DNA of 64,000 bases from Latrodectus hesperus (lineage: Eukaryota > Arthropoda > Arachnida > Araneae > Theridiidae). This document shows, piece by piece, positions 35,694-47,200 of the stretch. The stretch spans positions 17,373,264 to 17,437,263 of the forward strand of contig JAJQOW010000014.1 of the NCBI GenBank assembly GCA_037975125.1. Reading direction: 5' to 3'. The translations under genes were made by a program, and so were the position numbers. Within the stretch, counting starts at the first letter, position 1, and each line of letters starts with the position of its first letter. The notes beneath the pieces are model-generated. The model was not told the DNA's origin. It made no database searches and saw only the letters and a program-made list of their open reading frames with translations.

Positions 35694-36897
35694 TCGAAAC
35701 ATGCCAAGAATGAAGGAAGATAAAATCATAGGATTAATGAATTTTTTTAATAAAATTACTCAGGAGAAAAAAATAATATAATTTTTATAAGGAATATAAA
35801 TTTGTAAGTACATTGTATCATACATGAAAATTTATTTTTAAAAAAAGCCAAAAAATTGTAGTTTTATAAACTTGTCTGTCAGTTTTCTAATTCTTAATTA
35901 ATAACTTAAAAAAATTCAAAACATAGAAAGTTATGTTTTATATTTTGAACATTTAATCCAAGAATGCTATCTAAAATACGTTTTTCATTTTATCAAGATA
36001 TGTTTTTATGTGTCAGCACATAAATATTATGGCTTTTAACAATCAAAAGAGGTGCCCAAAACTCATCTCTGAAGTTATGTTGAAGAAAAAACTAAGAATA
36101 ATATAAAATAAAATTACTTTTGGAAGAAGTGTATAGGATATTTGAAAGGGAGCACATGACCTGATTGAAAGCTAATTATTTTAAAGTATTATCACCATTA
36201 ACATTTCATGTGGATTAATTTTATAATATAAAAAATAGTATAATAGTTGAATTTGATAAAATAGAATAAATATTCTACAAATAGTTCGTTCTGATTATCG
36301 AAATTAAATTATGAAATAATATCAATGCAAGTGAATGGCAATTCTCTGAAAGAGTGAACTGAACTTTGTATTCATAAATGCCAATTCATTTGAGACTGGT
36401 TTAATAATAGATTTTGAGTCATCCTAAGCATCCACTTTTAAACTGGAGATCAAAATTTTGATTATTTAACAACTAGTTCAGTCCATTAAAAAATGAAACT
36501 TCATTTTTCACAAGAATTTTGCACTGAAAGCTTAGTTAAAGATATAATATTAGTTAAAAATATTATATATATATATTGTTAATGTCTTATACACTGGGTT
36601 TCATTTAATTAAAGAATATTAAGATAATAGAGAAGCAACATGAACATAATCTATTTTAAAAAATATATAATTACTTCTGTTCCACATAAATAAATGGTAA
36701 TGTAAATTTTATTTTAAAAAATCCTATATTATTAATACATCAAACTGATTTAATATGTGAAATTTATTTATAGCAAAGGATTAACTTTAGTAATAATTAG
36801 ATTGCTTTTTTAAAAATTTTTGTATTTTATAAAAATATGTTAAAATAGATAAAATAAGTTTATCTGCAACTATTCAACCAATTTCCTAATTTGTTTG

Positions 36898-36931
36898 ATT
36901 TTTATAGTAATAAATTTATTACTATAAAAAT
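36898..36931. repeat. Perfect 34-bp AT palindrome
   Basis: The arm ATTTTTATAGTAATAAA is followed immediately by its exact reverse complement, with no loop. Such sequence can extrude a cruciform. Confidence 0.88.
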
Positions 36932-38650
36932 TAAATTAATATAAAATCAAGTCAGACTCTGATATATATGTTTATTGTCTGCAATGAAGATACAAAAAAC
37001 AACTACACATTTTTACAAAATACAACCTTCAAGACACATTCACAAAATACTGTACATATGAAGCTCTATTTTATATACATTAATACTAATGAATCACCAC
37101 TGGGAAATTAACATCCATTATATATGTGCGCAATACACAGTTCTATAAACAAAGGTTCAATCCATAAATTTCACTCATAGCTTTTATTTTATTCAGGCAT
37201 AAAATAAAACTTTGTAAGACATATCTAAGAAAATATAACATTTTTCAAGTTGAAATGCCATGCTAGAGTAAAGGCATGCCTTCAACATTCATAAAAATTT
37301 ATCTAATATACAAACAGGCTATGATAAAATCTTAGTGTAATAAGTTTATTCAAGTATTTTTTGAGCAAAGCTTTTCTTATGGTTCTACTTTGATGGAGAG
37401 TTTCACTTTGATAACAGTATTGTACTGGACATTCTAAGGCAGAGAAAGCTATGGACGTCAATTGGAAGCAGATTCTTTTCTGTGGGTAGTGTTATTTCTT
37501 TTCATTTAGGGTATTAAAGGAAGATTTCAAAAAAAGTCTATAATCTATAGCAAAAATTGTTCCATTACTTTGTTCTTTTTTTAATTTCAAAACATTTATG
37601 AATTTAAGTTCAGATTAATTTTTAATAATATTTAATATCCATTACACATTATTATGAAAATCATTATTAAAAATTACAGGAACTTAGTCAAATAATTATA
37701 AAAGTGAGTAAGAATATAAATGTTCCTGATATTCTTTATTTTAATTGAATATTATTTCTATAAAATAAAATTTTAATAGTTTTATAATTTAACTTAAAAA
37801 ATTTTTTATAGTCATCTTCATTAAACTTTTATAGCAATAAATAACATGAACAATTGTAATATAAACATTATATAATAAATCTTCAATATACATTTGAAAC
37901 AGTTATGTGAAATCCTTATCAACTAACAAACTTAAATCAGGTTTGAAGTTTTCTCCAATCATGCAATTTTTGCTATCATTCACAACAAAGTGAATCCATT
38001 TAAAAATTCCTAATTTCAACATTTTTGAAACATGTTTAATATATCATATAAAGAATTTCACATGAAAAATAACTAGCATTAAACCTATGCCTTCAATTGT
38101 ACTATATGACAGTGAAATGGAACTCTACACATCAATTTGAGAGTAGATAATCCAATAATTATCATGTTTCTATTCTTTCATATATTTAATTATTGCAACA
38201 GAAAACAAGAAAAATACACAATAATATATACTTTACAAATAAACCTTTAACTATTTAAAAACATTTAAGAAAGTCACATAAATATTGCACAAATATAATA
38301 AAATGAAATATACAAATAATACCGATTCATGTAGTTTTTATAACAGAAATGAATATAATGAATAAAAAACAAAACCAGGTTTCCCATTAAATATTCATGA
38401 ATTAAAGGAAACAACAATCTCTTAATTTTCATTTTCAATCACAAGAATATTTCTGAATCACATATAAATTAGATATGTAGCAGAGGAAATGTTAAAGTAC
38501 GGTAAAACAATAAAAGCACAAGACACTGGCATTTAGATAATCAAAATAAGTATAGAGATATTAGTATTTTACTAAAAAATTTTTAAATTATTAATTCCAA
38601 TAATCAACATATCAGAAAATAATTCATAATTATACTGATCTTTTGGTACA

Positions 38651-38694
38651 GTCAGAAGCGTACAAATACATAATGTTATTTGTACGCTTCTGAC
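38651..38694. repeat. Perfect 18-bp hairpin
   Basis: GTCAGAAGCGTACAAATA (38651-38668), 8-base loop CATAATGT, exact complement at 38677-38694. The stem includes AAGCGTAC, unusually GC-rich for the region. Confidence 0.92.
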
Positions 38695-40527
38695 CACACT
38701 AAAAATGAGATATGAAAGAAAATTTCTTAGAACAAAAGAAATAAGGCATGTATAGATGTTGTTGGATTCAGTAAAGAAAATTTAGCTTTAAAATACATGT
38801 TTCAGAATGTAGAACACATGAAATATCAGAAGATCAGATTACATAAAAGAGAAATAGTTGGACAAAAGTAAAATTTCAAACAATTTAGTACATAATTAAA
38901 ATACATTTCAACATAAAATAAGTAAGCCAAATAAAAGTTTCTATAAACAGAAAAATTATAAAACAGTCTTTTAGAATCTGCTTTATAAACCTAACTACTT
39001 CCTGAGTTTTAACTTGTATTATGCAGCTTATTACATAAATGAATCAATGTTAACATAATAAAATACAATAATTATACATTACAATTTAAATGTATTTACA
39101 AAAAAAAATAATACAACAGATACAATTAAGATATTTAATTTTTGATTTCACTTTAATATTGTTTTACAAAAAATTTATGGATTTTAAATTTTATTAATTT
39201 GATAAATTTCAGTAATGTACTAAACACATGTCATGTAAATATAATTTATACATAAAAAAACTATTAAAAACAGTCATAGTAACTGTTCAACTTTGAAAAA
39301 AAAAAAACAATAATAGCAGTGCTTAAAAATTTATAAAATTTTTTTATATATAACAGAAATATTCTATAATAATCATAATGAAATTGAATACTGCTACAAA
39401 TAATTTTATATTACCAAGAACAAAATTAATATAGCATTAATTTTCCACCATAATATAAAAATTGGTTGCACTTATTGAAGCTGCCAAGGTGGAAATGAAA
39501 TATAAGTCAGCAGACAAGATAAAATATAAACAAAAATATATACATTTATATTATCTGATCCAGTGATTTGAACATATGAATTATCTAAAAGCCCTGCAGA
39601 TTGAAATAAATATATCAATTTATTTTCTCCCTTGAAAAAATACATTGGTATGAAATATAAAAAATAAACAACGCCAGTGATTTCTGATATTTTTACATGA
39701 GGCACAGAATAAAAAAATAGCTCAATATAAATGTGCATTTGAATAAAATTAAGGTTGAATAAAAATATAAACATGATTTTGAAAATTATGAGACAAAACT
39801 TTGACATTCAGAGAAATCAAAAATATTAATCAGAATAAATTTCAAAACAAATTCAGATGTATTTATTCATAAACAGATAAAAAAAAATGTATATTATTTT
39901 TGAATTTTCAATATCACATTTTATTCCTGCTATATTAATTTGGTTAAAAATTTTTTTACTTTAAAAAACTTGATTTTATTCATCATTTTTTAAACTAAAT
40001 TAATATTAACAATTTATTTCTCAACATCTTAGATATCTATAACCTTAAAAAATTTGTATGGATGAAATAATTTATTAATTTTGAAAATAAACTTTGACAT
40101 TTTATTCATGAAAATCTAATCTATAAAAATTTTTTTTTAAATTTTATACTTACTCTAAATTAAATTAATCTGGTTAACATTTGTACTTATATTTTTTGCA
40201 CATCCATAAGGACATTGATAATTTAAAAAAAAATTAAAAACATAAAAAGCTACATACAAAAATTTAAATTATAAGCTAGAAATAAATTTATAATTTTATA
40301 ATATTTAGAAAATAGTAATATTTCTATATAAATATCAACACATTTATGAATGCAGTTCTTTTGAATGTTATTCCCAAATATGCGCATTGTACGAATGATA
40401 ACTGTACAATAAGGATTGTTAAATGCAATTCTCAATCCACACAGAAAAAAAAGTAGGACAAACACTGAAGAAAAAAATAAGTAGTTCTTCTTTAGTCAAC
40501 ATTTCGCCCTTGTCAAAACATTTAACA

Positions 40528-40616
40528 TACTGCTATTAATATAATAATTTAAATATTATATTATTATTATATTAATAGCAGTAATTAATATAATAATTTA
40601 CTGCTATTAATATAAT
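40528..40616. repeat. Three-copy repeat in +/-/+ orientation
   Basis: TACTGCTATTAATATAATAA begins at 40528. An inverted copy is at 40563-40583 (21-bp perfect pairing with the first), and a third, direct copy of 18 bases is at 40599-40616. Confidence 0.88.
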
Positions 40617-41082
40617 TTAAAGAAGAAGCTTAATTTCAAGTAAATATTCTGAAGTAAAACTTTTGAAATATCACAAACATTAAACTTTTCGCAGTAACAT
40701 TTGACAACTGGACAGCAACAATATCAGCTGTAGTCTTACATATGATATTTTAAATGCTTGTAATAAGCAAAATAAAGTTAACATTAATAACATGTTTTTG
40801 TAAATTTAGATTCAAATGACAACTTCTTGACTGTATTTAGATTATTTCAAATAATTATAACAGTTAATGCAGAGTATAATTTTATCCACAAATGTTAGAA
40901 AATATTTTAGAGATGTCGTTAGTGATTATTTTCAAAGCTCTACAAGAATCATTTTCATGAAAACACATCAGAGTTCAGAAATTTTAGTTTATAACACTGG
41001 AAATTTTGCAATGCAATGCTCTAACACAATAATTAAAATATATCACATAAATACTTTGAAAAGGATAAGAACAGTTTTTATA

Positions 41083-41223
41083 CTAGATAGTTGTGTATCT
41101 GTCACCAGTACTCATTTCAGCTAACTGAACATGAAGATAGGTCATTTCTCGTTTGGCTAATGATAAATCGGTTGTCAATTTAACTTCTTTTTCTTTTAAC
41201 TTTTTTATTTCTCTTTGACAAGC
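41083..41223 (-). CDS. RAP1GAP: Rap1GAP last coding exon
   Basis: 46 codons then [40 protein letters not shown] and a final DRYTTI. It continues the coiled coil of exon 11. The last three residues TTI fit the class I PDZ-ligand pattern S/T-x-hydrophobic. Acceptor ATTATAG. Confidence 0.85.
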   Translation of the reverse strand, partial: ACQREIKKLKEKEVKLTTDLSLAKREMTYLHVQLAEMSTGDRYTTI

Positions 41224-44200
41224 CTATAATGGAACAGAATTTTTTCAAATTAAATTTTGATATTATTTCATAATAAAAATTAATAACAAATAACTTAACA
41301 CAAAAGAAAACTTTTTGTGGTGTGCCTAAGCAAGTTAATCATAGCAATATTATTGAAAATCTTTTCTAATTTGGATTTTACATCTTGAATATTTTACAAA
41401 ATAAAACAATTACGAGCAAATTTAAAAACCATTTTTATTACACAGGTGCCAATTAGACACATTAAGAAAGCAACTTGCTACACAAGTAAAATTTACATGA
41501 CAAGATGCTATGATATACAAATGACTCTACTTATTTGAACACATATAACTCTGGGACTTGAGTGCTACCAGGTGAGTCAGCAGATGGTGGAGAGCCAAGC
41601 ATCTTTTTTGAAAGAACAGCTTCATAAGCCATGAGCCCCATCCTATAACCTTGGTGTTATGCATACCATTATTATTCTAACAAAGTCTTTAGTATGCCTA
41701 ACTAGCTGCTAGAATATCCTGCCTTACCCAGTAACTCAGGCAATGCTGGGTGAACTCTTTTTATTTCCTGAGATTTAAAACTACTGCTCCTGCAGGCAAA
41801 TTCTCAGAGGCAGACTTTCTTTACAAGATAAGGATATCCAGAGTAAATCAATTGAGAGAGTAAAAACAACTCCTTTAGTAACAGAAGTAGAAATGACCTT
41901 AAGTTCATTCAGGCTAGAGTGGAGCAGGAAGCTATTAGTAGCATGACAGCCCTCTAGACAGGATAAAGAAAAGTTCATACAAGAGACTTTTTCAAGATCC
42001 AGTATGTAGAAAATGACATATGGGTGAAAAAAATTGTGAATTATATTATACATAAATGGGATGCCCTTGCATTTACTTGATTGACTATTTAAATAATCTT
42101 GATCTTAAACAATTACACCTCAACTTTGTAAAGGGCCTTTCAGACTTCATAAACAAATTGAAAGACCTTATTTCATGGAGCTAGGTATTTCAGACTTGGA
42201 GGTTGGTACAAAAGCAGAGGTGCCTTGAATGTCAAATATATTATAGAAGATAACATGTAAAATAGGCGGTAGTAGAGATATTTAGAATGTGTTTTAATAA
42301 ATAAATTATACAGAATATACACATACAAATTGTACTTGTACTTTGTTACTAAGTTAAAAGTTGTGAGGTCTAGTGAAAGAAGAAAAAATGCCAATCAGAA
42401 AGTTTTTGAGTAGAACAAAAGTCAAATTGTAACTTACCAGGATTACTTTACTTTTTGGCAGAGCATAGTGAACAGCCTAAAGACCAAAGGCTATTGTAAA
42501 GTATTACTAATATTACTAACATTATCATATTACCTTCTAGGAAAATTTTTTGTAGATAACGGGATCTAATCATGTGTTGACAGGGTGAAAGCTTTTAAAA
42601 CTTGAAAGCATCCACCCCAAAAAACTTGTAAGCAGAAGTACAACATTCACCTCTCTTTACTCAACAGTAGCAGCAATTAAACCCAGGACCTTTTATTCTG
42701 AAGAGATGTGTCATATCGCTATGACAGGGTAAGTCCTTGCAGTTAAAATAATAAAAAAATAAAAAATAACAAGACTGCCAACAAAACATGGAATCCACAG
42801 GTTCAGCTCAATAGGATGTGATGCTATGCTGTATTAAACAGACCAATTATACAGCAATAGTGAAGACGATAAAGGAATGATTTCTCATTGGGCTTTCAAA
42901 TTAATCCTTGTTTTGTTTATATCATGATGGTCACACATGTTTTTGATGGCATCATGAAATATGCATATTGGTAGCATGCACCCTATATTGCATCCCAAAG
43001 CATGGGGTGCCATCAAGTTCATGAACAGAAAACTCCTGCATTATTAATTTTAAAAATTTGGCTTAATACTTAATAAATTAAAACAGAATACTTAAAAAAT
43101 TTTGATTACTGAAATAAAAATATGACTCACTAAATTGTGTTTTAGCAGATCTAATTTGTCACTCTTCAATTTACTGACTTCTTGCTTCAAAACTTCTAGT
43201 TGTCTAATTATAGCTGAAATTTCAAAATATTTCACTTTAATCAATTTTTCCTACAACTTTACAATATTTCAAATCAAATTAAAACAAAAGTTAAGAAAAT
43301 ATTAATAAAAAATAGACAAGGTTACAAAAAATACAATAGAAAAATAAAACACAAAACTGAACACAGTATTCTAATTGTACTTGACATTAAAAAGCTGCTT
43401 TAAAAATTTAAAAGCTTCTATTTCAATTCTTTTCTATTTTTGCTAAACATGTTTTCCAGTTTCTTTCATTCTCTTAATTATACAAGTTACTTCTTAACCG
43501 ACTCAGCGTCTCAGAATATTTTATGAATCTGCAAAAAGTGCTCCCTCCTCAAAACCAGATGTTGTACTTTTCCGTACATTACTTACTTTCCTTGAAATGG
43601 TCAAAAATCATTGGTTATTTCTAAGCTCTCAATGGGAAAATTTCAAAGCCACCCGAAAACTGTCACAGCGGAGTATTTGGGAGGGGAGTGTCACTTTCCA
43701 CTCTACTACCCTATGTAGGGTTGCATACATTTAGCAGTTTGCTAGAATAAATTGTACATCCAAATAAAAGTGGATAAAAATAAAAAGCATACCTGACATT
43801 TTTTTGTATTATTTTTAGAAAGTAAAAAAAATAAATAACTATTTATAATGTAATTTAAAATGGAGAAATTTTTCAATGTTTTCATGTTAACTTAGTGAAT
43901 AATATGAAGTATAAAGGATAACAATTATCCTTAAATCATTGTTATGTACTTTTTATGCTCTGTTTGACTGGTAAACATAATTTTTTGCTTATTTAAAGTT
44001 GTTAAGGCAGAAATTTATTAGCTCTCGAACTTTTTCTCTACTCGAAACTGATCAATCTTAGATAAAATATCACTTGTCATACATTTTGGGGAAAAAGTCC
44101 AAGAAAATTAATTTTATTGGTTAATTAGTTTTATCTAATTTCAGTGCATTTACTAAGTAGTTTTAACTGTTGTGGTCAATGTATTCCAACTTAAATAGAA

Positions 44201-47200
44201 GATTTGTTAATATGAGTTTATTACTTGAATTATTTTTCTATATTTTTTTGCGTATGTGAACTAATATTTAGATATAATTAAAAAGTAAAATAATCTTTTT
44301 TACATAATTTGCAAAAGTGTAAAGAAAAAATGATAAAATTAGTATGAGTTACTTTCTTTTTGTGTGTCTGTGTTGTGAACTTATGATTCAATTCCCTTAA
44401 AATAATATATGAAAATATACTAAGACTTAATTTTTTTCATTATAAAAAAGTATTTTTATAAAAATGTTTTCATTCGTCACATAATAATACTATGAATATA
44501 AAACATTTACAGAGTGCCAAATTCAAAGAGACTTTGTAGAGGAGAATATAGTCTCTTAATTAAAAATTTGAATCTTAATAGAGAATTATAAATTTTCTTT
44601 GTGTATTCTTTTTTTAATTGATTAGATACTTATTTTACTATTATTCATAAAAACTATTTCAATAATATTCTTATGAAAAATTTTTTTCCCTCTGAATAAG
44701 AAATTATATACAGGTAGGATTTAAATCTGAAATCCTTTCTTATGCTTATTTTCTTTTTGGAAGTTCATTTATTAGATTTTAAGTTTGCATTTTAGAAATT
44801 TGAAACATTAAAAATTGAATGGAAAGTGTTTATTTATAAATTTACTTAGGATTTTTATTGATTTGGACTTCCACACAAAAGAAAATGTGTTCGATTATGA
44901 AAGTTTTTTTTAATTGAAAATAAAAAGTTAGCAGTTTTTTAGCGTACAATCGAAGCAGCATTTTCATTTCTTGAATGTCAGTGGGATACTACTGACGTGA
45001 TCTTGATTTTGGGGTAAGAGTATTCCCTTATAAATAATTTGCAGCATAAATATTTGTTTCCTCCCAATCATTTCAATTAAAGTCTCATTCATAAATAATT
45101 CAAAAAATTTCAGCAAATCCTCTAGATTGGGAGCTGGTACTTTCATTCCAGGGTAAACTGCGAATGAAAAACGTGGTGGGGTTGGAGTTTTGTTTTTCAT
45201 GGGGCACTATTGTCTTATATAATTAACATCCTTGTCAGAATCTTCTGATTCAGAGAAAAATACGTCAACTGTAGTTAAAAGAGGAACTTCATCTTCATTG
45301 TCACTAGCCATTTTTTAAATGTTGCTTAAAATATAAATTTGACAGAAAAACAGATTTAAATATTTCACTTATAAATTTCAAAACTTATTCTCTTTGAGAC
45401 TTGAAAATCATTCAAGAGAAGAAAATACACTTCTAAATTAGAGAATAGTAATGAATCAGTAAGAAACCAGTTTCTCATCTGTCTACTTCAACTAGAACAA
45501 TCGAACACTCCCTTTCATTCCTTCCATAACTAACTGAAAACATCCCTACTCATACAGGAAATCACATGTGTGATGAGATATCTTCCTTGAAACAAATTCC
45601 TGATGTATACGGAAAATTGCTTGAAATAGTACCATTGAAAACTTATCAAAATTGTAGAGAAAATAAATTTAATAACTAATCCTTTCATATTCAACTTTAT
45701 ATGATCATTAATTTCTCAATATTTTAAAGAGATCCAATGGGTAATGAATTAGTGAAAAATATTTGAATATTTTAGGAGCTCTCTATAATTTCTGTTGCAT
45801 AATGAAACAATATGATATTATAAATATAATAGAAACAAATTAGTACAAAACAAGTTTTGCTTATTAAATCATGTAAGATTGTAGAAATTCTAATTGTATA
45901 AAAATTATAAACTTTATAAACATTTTACTCTTACATAAGTAGAATTTTGAAAAGAAAATTTTCAAAGAACAATTTATTTTAAATATTTAAAATTTCTGAA
46001 CACAGGAAAATTACAATAATTATGTTAATCAATCAAATTTATTTTCCTTAACTACATGTTATCTACATTTTATTTTTTTGAAATAAAATCACAAAGTTAA
46101 ATTTTATTTTAATTTTCCTTATTGTGTACGATATTATTGTTCATACTTGAGACTTTTCAATATTAAGTCTTTTGGTCTTCACATAACTAATACATGCCCA
46201 GACTTTGTTGCTATTTTTTAATATAGTTTATTTTTACTAACACAAAAAACATTATATTCTTGCAGATAAATAGCTTATAATTTAAATATTCTAATATCTT
46301 ATTTTATATTAAATAAGAACTATTTTGTGAGTTTATATTCATGTGTATTTTTAAAAAATTTGAAATAATTATTGCAGAATTTGAACAACTAATTAATTTA
46401 TTTGGTAATTTATATTTCATTTATAACAGAATTTTATTTTTGTAAATTCTACAATTAATTTCAATATTTTTTTATTAAATTTAATTTTTATACTATTTGA
46501 ATCTTGTTATAATTAATGCAGATTGAGAAAACAAAACTAAGCTTAAATATTCCATGACTTCTTGTCCTATTTTTTAACTTACTCTTTCATTCAAATGTTT
46601 CTGCCTGAGTGAATGTTCTTTGTTTTTATAACTTTAATTCTCAAGAAAATAATTTGTTCGAAGTATATAATACGCTGATCATTACTTTTTAGATTTCAAT
46701 GACACAGTCGATCCTATATTGAAAGCACCATTTTATTTTTAAAAGGTAAATGTGACAGATTAATTTTTATTTCAAACAAGAATAGTTAGGAAGATTTGAA
46801 AATCATTTTTGCAAAAAGAATTTCTGTACTTAAGATTATTAAATTTAAAAATCTCTTTTTGTATTTAATATCGATCGTTTTAACAATAATTATTTGTTGA
46901 ACAAGCATATTAGTAATTTGTTGGTTTCAAAATAAGTTTATTATAAAATAATTACTTAAATATATTTCATAATAAAATAATTACTTTCTGTAAGATTAAA
47001 GTTTAATTCTTAATCTTAAATATGGTAGTGATTTCAACTAATCACTATTACACTATTTGAAAAGAATACCTTCTGAAGAGTATAAAATATTTTTTTTTTA
47101 CATAAAAATGTTAATCAATATTTAAATATTAAATAAAATTCACTGAATTTGCTGAAGAACAATTTATTGTTTAAAAAATTATTGAATCATAAATTTAATT

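Larger units (their letters stand above)
34492..35695 (-). mobile_element. 5'-truncated non-LTR retrotransposon
   Basis: A minus-strand insert flanked by the 14-bp duplication GAAACATGCCAAGA (34478-34491 and 35696-35709). It retains the RNase H domain and the C-terminal zinc motif of an I/Jockey-type ORF2. Its 3' end has GCGCCATTAAACCCAACC followed by AACCAACCA, a tail style typical of such elements. Everything upstream of the RNase H region is missing. Confidence 0.88.
35710..41082 (-). other. Non-coding; may include the Rap1GAP 3' UTR
   Basis: No coding signal. The part next to the Rap1GAP stop codon (41083) should be 3' UTR, but several AATAAA candidates exist on the minus strand (for example complement of 36971-36976), so the end cannot be fixed by eye. 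Distinct hairpins inside are listed separately. Confidence 0.4.

Noticed and set aside
36971..36976. AATAAA (minus strand) as the Rap1GAP poly(A) signal
   Set aside because: Several equivalent signals occur between here and the stop codon; none can be chosen without transcript data.
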